The position numbers were made by a program, and so were the translations under genes. A DNA stretch of 18,841 nucleotides. Source: Larix sibirica. Its lineage: Eukaryota; Streptophyta; Pinopsida; Pinales; Pinaceae. The DNA lies in contig NWUY0300000198.1 in the NCBI GenBank assembly GCA_004151065.3, positions 54,209-73,049 on the forward strand. Reading direction: 5' to 3'. Shown one piece after another: positions 1 through 8,644 of the stretch (the stretch's first letter is position 1; every line of letters begins with the position of its first letter). Below the pieces are notes generated by a model. It was given only the letters and a program-made list of their open reading frames with translations. It made no database searches and was not told where the DNA came from.

Positions 1-1455
1 TAAATCTACTTACTCGTTTCTGTAAAAAAAAAGGAATGTTCTTGTTGTCATCGCAACAGTTTGACGATCCAATAAATTGAATATGCTGGGCAAATTGAAT
101 TTTGATAGACAAGTCCCCAATATAAAGGATGAGTTGGGTTATCCCAAGGGTATTAAGTGGACATGAACTTTGAACTAATTCTTCCTTAAAACAATTTCTA
201 TAAGCTTAAATCTGCAAATTCTGGAGTTTAGCAATTACTTTAAACAAGTCTGGGACAGAGTTGGTTGTTCTTGCATATACCATGGCATAGTCATTGGACT
301 TGGGGCTGATCCAATTGATGAATGGACACTTTTCTGAATGCACTGTTTTCATCCTATATCTGAATCTGTTGGTGGTTCCTTTTGGGTGCTTTTGGAAGCT
401 ATAAATACTGCAGGAATAGGGTTATCAACCTCTTTGGTAGGTTTATGTTCAGGGAGCCCCATGATTGTTCCAGCAGACAAGACTGCAGACCAAATGAGTG
501 CACAAAGTCTCCTTCCAAGTTCTATAAGAGGTAAATTAAGTTTTCTGTGCTGCTGAAATCATGGAAAATGGCAGTGCATGTAGAGAATTATCATTGCGGA
601 GAATGTGCAAAGAACCCCTTGCGAGGGCTGGTAATTCTCTGGGCCAGCGGGAATGATGATTCGATCCTTGGTTGACTGTTTGGTGAAAGATTTACAAGGC
701 CCATTTTTAAACCTGGACTAGTAATACAGAGTGGGACTGGTTGTAATTAGTTTTGTGGTTCTGATAGGGTTACGTATACCAAAGTCATTGAGAGTAGTTT
801 TTGCCTACAAAAATCAATTTGCACTTACATATCTGAGAACACCCCTTAAGGTTGTTTATATTTATATTGTTTGCAATACATTATGTCTGTAATGCAATAC
901 AATAGCGCTATAGGAAAAGAAGCAACATTACAGAAACTGATGTTGACAGTTCTTGTTGCCTTGATTCCTCTTTTAAGGTTAAAGTGACACATGACGGTTC
1001 AGATGCTGAAATGCAACTTTACTTCTCAAGAAAAAATAGTGATAGGCATGACCCTAATTGCAAATCATCATAGAAATTTACAAGTTCTGAAACTCCAAAC
1101 ATAGCTAGCCCAATTGCAAGTTCCAAAAACCAGCTGCTTACTAGAACCAATCTGCTTTACTAGATAAACATGGAGAATTTACTCCAAATGTTAGTCCTCC
1201 ACCAAACAATGAAAATAAATTTGGGTGAGTCAAGACAAGATGTCACAAAAGGGAGGAATGATTTTCTGCCAATGCTTAGCATTATATCTTCAGATCATGG
1301 CTTCTAATTCGATGACATGGTTGTACATATTTGTACAACAATGTAAATAAATCATATGAAGATGACAAAATCATGCGAGGATGGCATGGGGTCTTCACAA
1401 CTTTTCTGTTTATATATTGTAGTTCTAGAAGAGCTGCCTACATGAGATCCCTTTA
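1..1455. other. Non-coding stretch with no recognisable gene
   Basis: This region is A+T-rich with frequent stops in all frames. The longest open stretch on the plus strand (about 338-556) would give about 70 residues with hydrophobic and Ser-rich composition. It ends in AGAGGTAA, which could be read as a plant 5' splice site, so a stray exon cannot be excluded, but I recognise no domain. At 1321-1338 there is a small palindrome with 7-bp arms (TTGTACA) around a TATT loop. Nothing else stands out. Confidence 0.5.
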
Positions 1456-1779
1456 CTGAATGACCACCTAAACCATTCATGTTCAGATTTAAAGTCTTAA
1501 GTCCTTTAATAGATGAATTCTCCGGGGGAAATCTCCCAGTTAGGGGAATGTTTGACAAGTTTAAATACAAAATGCTTCCCATATTACCAATCCCAGAAGG
1601 TATTGTGCCACTTAAATAGTTTGGACTCAAATCCAGAAATTATAAAACCTGCATTTCGCCTAAAATGAAGAGATTCTACTAGAAAAAAAAACGTTCAAGG
1701 AAAGGTCCAGCCATGTAAGAGATTGCGATGTCATCAGAACAGAAAAATTGCCAATCAAGCCCAAACAAGAAAGCTCGAG
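1456..1779 (-). pseudogene. LRR receptor-like gene fragment (middle repeats), decayed
   Basis: Read on the minus strand, this encodes about four to five plant extracellular leucine-rich repeats. Visible motifs in order are LELSCLGLIGNFS, SLTWLDLSLN, then in another frame LDLSPNYLSGTIPSGIGN, ILYLNLSNIPLTGRFPP and LKTLNLNMNGLGG. These match the plant LRR pattern LxxLxLSxNxLxGxIP used by receptor-like proteins and kinases, which sit at the cell surface and sense ligands in defence or development. A frameshift and stop near 1640-1665 separate the first two repeats from the rest. There is no signal peptide, membrane segment or kinase domain, so this is a fragment. It abuts a plus-strand LRR fragment at about 1775. 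Assignment to LRR is strong. Whether the parent was a receptor-like protein or a kinase is not resolved. Confidence 0.8.
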
Positions 1780-1954
1780 CCTTCCTGCATCTCTGGGAAG
1801 GCAGTACAAGTTGGTTCGTTTGGATGTATCAGAGAATAGGTTATCTAGAGCTATTCCTTCTAACCTTAAAGGCATGAAGAGATTAATAGACATTAATTCC
1901 TCCAGCGGTTTGCTTTCAGGGGTAGTGCCTACCCTGAGGCCCTTTCAAAAATAG
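1778..1954 (+). pseudogene. LRR receptor-like gene fragment (last repeats), decayed
   Basis: The plus strand encodes LPASLGRQYKLVRLDVSEN, then RLSRAIPSNLKGMKRL, then GLLSGVVPTLRPFQK, followed by a TAG at 1952. These are two to three plant-type LRRs. The VPTLRPFQ wording resembles the last repeat before the C-terminal cap of plant LRR receptors, where a cap with paired cysteines usually follows. Here a stop intervenes and I see no cap downstream. The open frame runs upstream to 1748, but only the part from about 1781 looks like LRR. The bases upstream belong to the oppositely oriented fragment. Arg replaces the usual Gly in LSRAIP. The two fragments could be parts of one gene split by inversion. 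Confidence 0.78.
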
Positions 1955-2291
1955 ATATCAATGTTGTTGATGTTGGACAGGTTACTTCAGAAAGCAGCTC
2001 AGTCATTTAGGACATTGCCAATTAACAAGTTCGAAGCAGTCCATCCTTCCAAATATATGATTAAAATTTGAAACAAATAGCGATCTCCATTAAACATGAT
2101 ATGATCTAACTGAATGCTCTTATTCTGTCGATTGTACACAATTATCTCATGACAGTGGCCCTGAAAAGGAGTGATACATTTCTTTTTAAAGGAGTATAAA
2201 TTGCTTGGTTGGTTTGTGTTTTCGGGAGATTATGCAGCAGCGGGGGCATCCAGGTCTTGTTGGAGATGGCAGTTCCCACGATTTTGTGAAA
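1955..2291. other. Non-coding stretch, nothing recognised
   Basis: This follows the LRR fragment and is A+T-rich, with stops in all frames. I see no LRR C-terminal cap, kinase motif, tRNA or repeat structure here. Confidence 0.5.
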
Positions 2292-2660
2292 TTGGTGATT
2301 TAACTAGTTACAAAGATTTAAAACTTTAAACCCCAAACCCTGGCAGCTAAAACTAAATACCATTGAACTGACAATAGGGGTACAACTCTGGACTGATTTT
2401 AAAAATCGAGGTGAATATAAAATCTAAACCTAACTCTCCATGCAAAAATTGGTGACTATAATAAGCTCACAAAAATATAAACACATTAAACCCTAAACCC
2501 TAACAGCTAAAACCACACATAATAACCACAATACAATATGCTAAATGTGATTGCTTAGTATTCAAACTATTAATCTCTAAATAGAACATTGTTGGCATGG
2601 TTTTTTTTTAGGGAACTCAAAAACACTTAAACGTAAACCCTGACAGCAATCCGAGCACAA
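2292..2660. repeat. Decayed tandem repeat with telomere-like CCCTAAA cores
   Basis: Three diverged copies of a motif of the form TTAAACCCTAAACCCTnnCAG lie at about 2325-2352, 2485-2514 and 2626-2650. The first two copies are each preceded by TTGGTGA and a similar A-rich lead-in (2292 and 2449, a spacing of 157). The third begins 141 bp later and is more degenerate. The best copy contains two adjacent CCCTAAA units, the plant telomere repeat read on the C-rich strand. The arrays are far too short to be a telomere. They could be a subtelomere-type or telo-box-bearing repeat, or a short interstitial relic. Confidence 0.6.
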
Positions 2661-2787
2661 CAAATACTTAATCTAAACGAGAAAACAAAAGGTTCGAGCA
2701 ACAAGGGTTACCATGACAGGAATAGCAGTTTGTGTGGATTTGAGAGAAACATTCTGATGTGTGTCCGCATTTGCAACGCATTTACAG

Positions 2788-3052
2788 GTGAAACTCCTCT
2801 TCATATGTAATCTCCGTGGAATGGATGTTGGAGGTGCTATGGGATGGACATTTTCAACCCACCGAGGGTGCAGTTCTGCATTGCATTGCCATTGGTTATG
2901 TAGAAAGGGAGTGCAGGATCGAAGAGGAGTGCCAATGGCCCTCGCAGGCATTTTTTTTTCACAACTTATAAAGCAACCTGCCTATATAGGCACTGGGCTT
3001 TACTCGGTTTCAAAACGGGTTTATATTTCTTGGTGTACTAGTGCGGGTAGTG
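2788..3052. repeat. Direct repeat copy 1 of 2 (about 260 bp)
   Basis: This block recurs at 3277-3537 with scattered substitutions and a run of nine T where copy 2 has five. The match begins at GTGAAACTCCTCTTCATATG and ends near GTGCGGG. Copy 1 contains a perfect 14-bp palindrome, TGCCTATATAGGCA, at 2979-2992. No protein family is recognised in any frame. The open frames on both strands here overlap each other and look like by-products of the higher G+C content. Confidence 0.85.
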
Positions 3053-3275
3053 GGAGGTTGCGTGGAGGAAGACCTGCCGCAGAGGGAGGAGGCCGCGGGC
3101 CTGTCTACGCTAAGGGAGAAGGAAGAGAGCCGCAAGCCCACCGACCTATGCCTGGGAAGGAGGAGAGTTGAGGTTGTATGGGGGATAGCGTAGGTCTGCA
3201 CAGGGAGGGTATTGGGCCCAACCCTAGCTCTCAACACCAGTAGTGCGTCATGTGACCGTAAGCCAAGCCCAGGGG
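3053..3275. other. G+C-rich spacer between the two direct repeat copies
   Basis: This segment is clearly richer in G and C than the sequence around it, with purine-rich runs such as GAGGGAGGAGG and GGGAGAAGGAAGAGAG. Open frames run through it on both strands, as expected when G+C content is high. None shows a domain I recognise. It ends in CCAAGCCCAGGGG directly before the ambiguous base at 3276. If the flanking repeats were terminal repeats, this would be the internal region of a very short element, but no primer binding site is visible after copy 1. Confidence 0.5.
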
Positions 3276-3276
3276 N
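3276..3276. other. Ambiguous base (N) at the left edge of repeat copy 2
   Basis: A single N separates AGGGG from GTGAAAC, exactly where the second repeat copy starts. It may mark a contig join of unknown length rather than one uncalled base. Confidence 0.9.
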
Positions 3277-3537
3277 GTGAAACTCCTCTTCATATGTAAT
3301 CTCCGTGGAAGGGCTGCTGGAGATGCTATGGGATGGACATTTCCAACCCACCGACGGTGCAGTTCTGCATTGCATTGCCATTGGTTATGCAGAAGGGGAG
3401 TGCAGGATTGAAGAGGAGTGCCAATGGCCCTCGCAGGCATTTTTCACAGCTTCTAAAGCAACCTGCCTATATCGGCACTGGGCTTTACTCGGTTTCAAAA
3501 CGGATTTAGATTTCTTGGTGTGCTAGTGCGGGCGGTG
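3277..3537. repeat. Direct repeat copy 2 of 2 (about 260 bp)
   Basis: This is the second copy of the block at 2788-3052, offset by 489 bp at the start and 485 at the end. The palindrome of copy 1 is broken here by one base (TATATCGG for TATATAGG). One plus-strand frame stays open through the block, but substitutions between the copies fall at both silent and replacement positions, which gives no sign of a protein under selection. Confidence 0.85.
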
Positions 3538-3942
3538 GCACCAGCTCCCGTCTTCAGACAAAATTTTAACTAGCTCTTCGGAATAAAGAATAAAGCTACT
3601 GAAGAGTATCCGAATTGAAATAACATAAAACTAGTCAAGAGATTCCCAATTGAGAAACGGCGCAACAGTACAGTGGTTCAACATTCGTGGGTGCACGTAG
3701 ATGCGACGTCGGTGAATTCCGGAAAACATTATACTTGTTGGAATTTGGTGAAGCAAAATATTTGAACAAGGCACTATATTTACAATAGTAATGAGAGACT
3801 ATGTTCTTAGAATTTTCATTTATAAAACTTTGTAGGGTATCTATATCAGAGTGATTTAGTTCATGGAACTTTATAAAAAAAGTAAGGAAGGTTGGTTTAG
3901 ATGAAGGAAATTTTATGCTTTGTTAATAAAAAAATATAAAAA
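3538..3942. other. Non-coding stretch, nothing recognised
   Basis: The sequence is A+T-rich after about 3720, with stops in all frames. I see no RNA gene or repeat structure. Confidence 0.5.
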
Positions 3943-4158
3943 ACATTAAATTAATATGTATAATTATAGTTTAGTTGAAGGGGTTAATGTAAACGGTTGT
4001 CTAGTTATATATAAGGGACTGTTTGGTTTTCATCTCCAAATATTCTATGCTTATGGATGAGATGTGATGTCAATTAAAAAATGCAACAACATTAAAGTAA
4101 TATGTATAATCATAGTTTAAGGGGTCAGTATGACTGCTTGTATAGTTATATGTTAACG
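3943..4158. repeat. Imperfect direct duplication, about 146-bp period
   Basis: The block at 3943-4017, starting ACATTAAATTAATATGTATA, recurs at 4089-4158 with the same order of motifs: ATATGTATAAT, ATAGTTTA, AAGGGGT, a G/T-rich part and TAGTTATAT. The copies differ by substitutions and a small deletion, so the duplication is old. The second copy leads directly into the SINE-like segment. Confidence 0.7.
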
Positions 4159-4330
4159 AGTGTTAAGTTTGAATCCTCGGAGGTAGGTGCACTAGTCTAC
4201 ATCGACAAATTTACTAGGTGTTGCCACCTAATTTGCACCTGGGATACATGAGAAAAATCTTAACTCACTATGTGCAGCCTTAGGGCCAAACCTCGAGTCG
4301 AGTGCACTGTCACCACAACATTCAACTCCT
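4108..4330 (+). mobile_element. Possible tRNA-derived SINE (decayed)
   Basis: A B-box-like sequence, GTTTGAATCC, lies at 4167-4176. About 50 bp upstream, TAGTTTAAGGGGTCAG (4113-4128) could be a degenerate A box. This is the internal promoter layout of tRNA-derived SINEs transcribed by RNA polymerase III. The downstream body to about 4330 is richer in G+C than its flanks and lacks any open frame, as expected for a SINE. No clean poly(A) tail or target-site duplication is visible, and no tRNA cloverleaf folds. It could also be chance similarity within another repeat. Confidence 0.35.
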
Positions 4331-4339
4331 CTATTTAAG

Positions 4340-5760
4340 CCAACTCCTAAACAAAGCCAAGGGGGGTGGTCCCTAATAAAATAATCTATTGATAAGTAAA
4401 CTATAGGAGTTAAATGAATTTACAACCAACTAGTTAGGAAATAAAGCACGTAAAGCAGATATATTCTAGATATAGAAATAGCACAAGAACTTAAATATGC
4501 AACCTCACAAGCACATGAGATTCCTTACAAGTAAGATATTCAGAAGACTAGTGCCTAAATAGATCAATGCCACAAAGATAATTAATGACAGGGAAGCTTA
4601 GATCTACAATGTCATGAAACTTGCATGTATGAAACTTTGAAATACGAGGATTGCTTAAAAGATGTTAACTAAAGTAAATGCTTTGTAGTTCCTTTTAGTT
4701 GATTTTATTGTATATGATAAAAATCCTAAACTAGATTATTGATGTCCACGTGAGGGATGGACAAGAAATAGAAAAAGTCCAATCTAGGAATGTAAAGCGA
4801 TTAGTGATTAATCTATAAATATAAAAGTCATTAGTAATTAGTCCTAAGCTAGATAAATTCGAAACCAAATAGAAAGAGACAACCTTGTCCCATGGGAAAG
4901 CCTGAGAATCGTCGATGCCCAACTAGTAAAACTGGGGTTTGGTTTACTCAAGGGTCTCAAGATCCAAGGTACACCTCATTCACATTGAGGGTGTTGAACT
5001 TAGTTCTTTCTATTGGTAAATCTTGAAAATTTAATTAAGGTTCTTTTTAGATAAGTTGATTTGAGTGACATCCACTTGTGGAGGACTGATAATTACAAAT
5101 TCTAGGTGATCTAAACTAGAATAAGCAATTTACAATTGTAAAATAAATGCAATTGACGATTGTAAAATAAATCAAATTATAAAAATATCACACCATTATG
5201 CAACTAAGGCGAGGGGCAGTGGGGATGCAATGGACTAGTGGCTTGAACATTGTTCGCAAGTATTTATAATTATAATCACCCCAATGACCTTTTAAAAGAA
5301 GTGATTGTTGTTCTATTCGAATGGATATATTCAAGCTTACAATTGCTTAGATAGAATAGAGAAAGAAGGTGAAAATTGCCTCAAAAAGTGTGTCAGCTGG
5401 CTGTGAACTTTCAGAGGATAAGGCTGCTCCTTTGGGGATACCTTAGGGCTATTATGAACCTACTTAAAAAGTGCATGAACAACTGCAAATATTTCACTTG
5501 AAAGTTTCCACTTAGCTGCTACCTAAGCCCACAAGAAAATTGTTAGTTCATCCTGCAAAATGAACACAACTAAATGCAAATGTTAAAGGGAGAAGTGAGA
5601 TTAATAAACAGCGAAAGAAAATACCTTTAGGGGTTGTTTATGGATTGTTCGTACAATGGGACAATGAACAAAAGATGTTCTAGATTACTAGAACTAAGTT
5701 GCCCTTATGTGTCTACCATCTGCAAGATCAATAAATTAAATAAGGAGGCAATTTAATGAT
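4340..5760. other. Long non-coding stretch
   Basis: The sequence is A+T-rich with dense stops in all six frames. The only open stretch of note, on the minus strand at 4731-4922, is about 60 residues of low-information sequence and I do not believe it. The only structure seen is the small tandem repeat listed at 5126-5173. It may be the remains of transposons too old to recognise. Confidence 0.5.
5126..5173. repeat. 24-bp tandem repeat, two copies
   Basis: The two 24-bp units, 5126-5149 and 5150-5173, share the frame CAATTnACnATTGTAAAATAAAT and differ at three positions. The first unit holds a 14-bp palindrome, TTTACAATTGTAAA, at 5129-5142. Confidence 0.8.
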
Positions 5761-5779
5761 GTAGAACAAGCAAATATGT

Positions 5780-5919
5780 GCATGCATGATGAAATAAATC
5801 ATATGCATGCAATAGAATTTTCCCTTTAAATAAATCTACTCGACAATTTTCAATAAATAAATGGTAGATTTAAGCATGCAACAAATCTACTTGTGATTTT
5901 CTTTGAGAAATGTAGATTT
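5780..5919. repeat. Cluster of three short hairpins
   Basis: At 5780-5812, GCATGCATGAT pairs with ATCATATGCATGC across a short A-rich loop with a two-base bulge. At 5832-5871 and again at 5883-5919, AAATCTAC pairs with GTAGATTT across loops of about 20-24 bases. The last two look like diverged copies of the same small fold-back unit. Their origin is unknown, possibly the end of a decayed MITE or LTR. Confidence 0.55.
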
Positions 5920-6576
5920 AGTTCTATTGCATAAAATAGACAAACAAAAATGTTGATTTAAAGTAAATGTGGAAGGTTGAGAAAGAGAAGAAAAGTGCTA
6001 AGAAGTTGGGATAGTGTAGTCCTTGTAGATTTACTATGAGGGCCTTGCTTCGGAAGGTCATTGAAAGAGAGTGGTTGCTCAAGGCTAACACTGGTCTTCT
6101 CAATGAACAAAATAATGACATGCAAAGGAGAGTAGTTTATCCTTGTCTTGTTCTCTTTAGGTGCAAATCTATATAGAAAATGTTATAGCATAATCATGTA
6201 CAGGTAAGTGTGCTAAAAATACCAACCTTTTATCTAGACTAACAATCAAACTAACTTAAGAAGTAATCTTAAAATAAGTCATATTCAACTAGGTAGTAAT
6301 ACCCCTTCAATGACAAAGAAACAAGAACAATATTATAGCATGATGAACATAATGCAAGCTACCTCAAATGGACATCAAGCAAGTAACAAGCCACACCAAT
6401 GCAAATAGATCCACATTAATGTAGCCTCCAAAGTCTTTCCTTCTTGTTACCAAAAACTCTCCAAAGAGAGAGTACAACAATAGCTCAAAGCAAAAACCAA
6501 CAAAGAAAAGAGAGGGGAGAGCTTGCTTGAATAGCAAAATAGGAATATGGGGGAGTGAATTTCATGAAGTAGAGTG
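5920..6576. other. Non-coding stretch, nothing recognised
   Basis: There are stops in all frames and no domain that I recognise. A minus-strand open stretch at 5924-6121 is hydrophobic (Phe- and Ser-rich) because the DNA is A+T-rich and it lacks any motif. From 6450 onward the plus strand becomes purine-rich. Confidence 0.5.
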
Positions 6577-6670
6577 AACTAGAGTGTCATATGACACCTC
6601 ATGGAGTTAACTAAAGTGTAATTTGACACCTCATGAAGTTAACTAGAGCTTAAGGGCTCCTCATGAGCCA
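6577..6670. repeat. 32-bp minisatellite, three copies
   Basis: Units start with AACTAGAG, AACTAAAG and AACTAGAG at 6577, 6609 and 6641, each 32 bp apart, and share a core of the form GTGTnATnTGACACCTCATG. The third unit is more diverged. The first unit holds a perfect palindrome, GTGTCATATGACAC, at 6584-6597. The array ends just before the long hairpin at the broken end of copia element 1. Confidence 0.8.
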
Positions 6671-6673
6671 CCT

Positions 6674-6750
6674 AGGAGACAAGGAGGGGACAAATAGGGA
6701 TTGATTGAGACCAAATCAATCAATCCCTATTTGTCCCCTCCTTGTCTCCT
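6674..6750. repeat. Perfect inverted repeat, 35-bp arms, 7-bp loop
   Basis: The left arm at 6674-6708 is the exact reverse complement of the right arm at 6716-6750, with the loop GACCAAA at 6709-6715. Outside the arms, CCTA on the left pairs with TAGG on the right after a two-base bulge. Arms this long with no mismatch stand out in a window where every other repeat is heavily diverged. The right arm continues without a break into the minus-strand copia 1 coding sequence. The left arm is an inverted copy of it, beyond which no copia sequence is seen. Confidence 0.95.
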
Positions 6751-7720
6751 TTAGGGACCATTCAACTAAAAGCTTAGTTCCCATCGAAATTAGAACACTC
6801 AATGGTTTGCAATTTGCTATGAAAAATGTTGTAGCACAGAGTTCACGTACTTACTTTGGCTTAACCAAAGCTTTTTGTTTCCTCTATCTTTCCTAATCTC
6901 CATTCCTAAAATATATTTTGCAGCCCCCAGGTCCTTCATGTCAAATTGTGCTGAAAGATGAGATTTCAAATCATTAATCATATCTCTATTGTTACCGAAA
7001 AATAACGTATCATCTCCATACAAAGTGATAACAAGGAAATGACCACCATCCTGTTTGTAATACGTACAATGATTTGATTTGGATCTCAAAAATCTCAATC
7101 CCAACACAAAGGAATCAAACTTTTGGTACCACATTTTGGGAGACTGTTTGAAACCATATAAAGACTTTTTTTTAATTTGCAAACCAACGACTCTTTACCT
7201 TTTTCAATGCAGTGCTGTGTTTGTGTGATATAGATATCCTCCTTCAAGTCGCCATGTAGGATTGTTGTTTTCACATCTATTTGTTCTATTTCTAAATCAA
7301 AAGCTGCTGTTATAGATAATAAAAATTTGATAGACGTTAACTTAGCAACGGGGTAAAAATCTCACCAAAGTCTATCCCATCAACTTGGGAATATCCTTTC
7401 ACAACCAAACTTGACTTTTACTTTTCAACACTACCATTCGAAACGATCTTTCTTTTGAACACCCATCACATCCTATAGGTTTCCTCCATCAAGCAATGGA
7501 ACCAAGTCCCATGTATCGTTCTTTTTAACTGCAGCCATCTCCTCATCCATTGCCAATCTCCACGGCTCCTTATCTTCCGTTTCCATTGCCTCTTTCATAG
7601 TTCTAGGTTCATCAATGCTAGTAGATAAAGCAAATATACATCTGAAATCAAATTTAATATAATTATACCTATTTGGTTGCCTTTTTTGTTGAGTGGACCT
7701 CCTTAAAGTTTGAGGTGGAG
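6725..7720 (-). pseudogene. Copia 1 reverse transcriptase (RVT_2), broken
   Basis: The frame continues from the integrase tail after one TAA at 7722-7724. It first shows the N-terminal RT segment (EPWRLAMDEEMAAVKKNDTW), then breaks into several frames between about 7480 and 7350. The core then reads openly: AAFDLEIEQIDVKT with the first catalytic Asp, LHGDLKEDIY, SLYGFKQSPKMWYQKFD, and the active-site YGDD at 7009-7020, where copia RTs usually have YVDD. ILGMEI and WLSQSKYV follow. At 6817 the frame stops, and a relic (NCKPLSV in another frame) continues to the hairpin, where homology ends. The catalytic Asp residues survive but the protein cannot be made. The RNase H domain is absent. Confidence 0.9.
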
Positions 7721-7721
7721 T

Positions 7722-8644
7722 TTATTCCACCTCTTTTGAACTCTCTGAGCCCTCCTCATTAGGTCTATCATGAACTTCTTGTTCATTTTCTGGTTCAACT
7801 TTCTCGATCTTGGGTGGTAGCTGAACAACTAACTTCTTCTCATTCTCTTTTGGCTGCACCACTGTGGAAGAAGATTTAAATTGTCTGAAAATAGCATCTC
7901 TACTATATAAAACTTTCCTAGCCATAGAATCCCAAAGTTTATACCCTTTCACACCAAAAACATGAAGATTCTGAAGTAAGGACTTCTTGCCCATCCAAAC
8001 CTCCATAGGGGTCTTATCCACAAGAGCTGACGTGGGAAACCTGTTGATTAGGTAGCATGCTGTAGCAACTGCTTCTTCCCAAGACTTCTTCTCCAAGACA
8101 CCTCCACTAAGAATACTCCTAGCTCTCTCCATCAATCTCTTATTCATCTGTTCTACAACTCCATTCCACTGAGGGGTGTATGGAGTTGTCTTATCTTTTC
8201 AATGCCGTTCTCCTTACAAAACTTATCTAACTTTGTAGAACAAAACTCACCATCGTTATCAGTTCTCAACACCTTAATCTTCCTACTAGTCTGATTTTCC
8301 AAGAGAGCTTTAAGCTTCCTAAATTGACTAAAGATCTCATATTTAGTTCGAAGAAAATATACCCATGTCCTTCTAGAATAATCATCAATAAAAGATACAT
8401 AATACAAAGCCTTAGAAATTGAAGGAACTTTTACAAGACCAAATACATCAGAATGAATTAATTCCAACAACCGAGATAATTTGTGAGAACTTGAATAAAA
8501 TTGAACACGGTTTTGTTTTCCATATATGCAATGCTCACAAAAACAAAAATTCAAGAGCACAATCATTGAATCCATAAATACATTTTTTTTCAAGGCTTGT
8601 AGGCTCTTCTCACCTATATGGCACAATATTTGGTGCCATAGCAT
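7722..8644 (-). pseudogene. Copia 1 integrase with GAG-pre-integrase zinc finger, broken
   Basis: The first frame (8644-8153) starts with the HHCC finger LWHQILCH ... FCEHC (His 4 and 9, Cys 36 and 39). The catalytic core follows, with HSDVFG (Asp 66), YYVSFIDDYSRRTWVYFL, and RTDNDGEF (Asp 129). A frameshift at about 8170-8180, in the HTP/QWNG region, moves to the second frame (8147-7722), where NGVVEQM supplies the catalytic Glu about 35 residues after the second Asp, as in a DD35E integrase. The second frame ends with the acidic linker before RT. After NLHVFG the text jumps straight to VKGYKLWD, so about 35-40 residues normally found between them appear deleted in frame near 7950. The deleted length is from family knowledge, not measured. 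Confidence 0.92.

Noticed and set aside
338-556. A gene starting at 338
   Set aside because: It has about 70 codons, no recognisable domain and no supporting exons nearby. It is mentioned only as a possible stray exon.
2325-2650. A chromosome end or true telomere
   Set aside because: At most two adjacent CCCTAAA units occur, embedded in a longer non-telomeric unit, with sequence continuing on both sides.
2761-3171. Plus-strand open frame of 136 codons over repeat copy 1 and the G+C-rich spacer
   Set aside because: It overlaps equally long minus-strand open frames, has no recognisable domain, and its length is explained by local G+C content. It changes frame relative to copy 2.
3010-3440. 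Minus-strand open frames rich in Ser, Pro and Arg
   Set aside because: They cross the N at 3276, have no domain, and mirror the plus-strand frames of the same G+C-rich spacer.
4161-4180. A tRNA gene around the B-box-like sequence
   Set aside because: No acceptor, D or anticodon stems can be paired around it. Only the B box resembles a tRNA.
6705-6896. Plus-strand open frame through the hairpin
   Set aside because: It is antisense to the RT end and crosses the inverted repeat. No domain.
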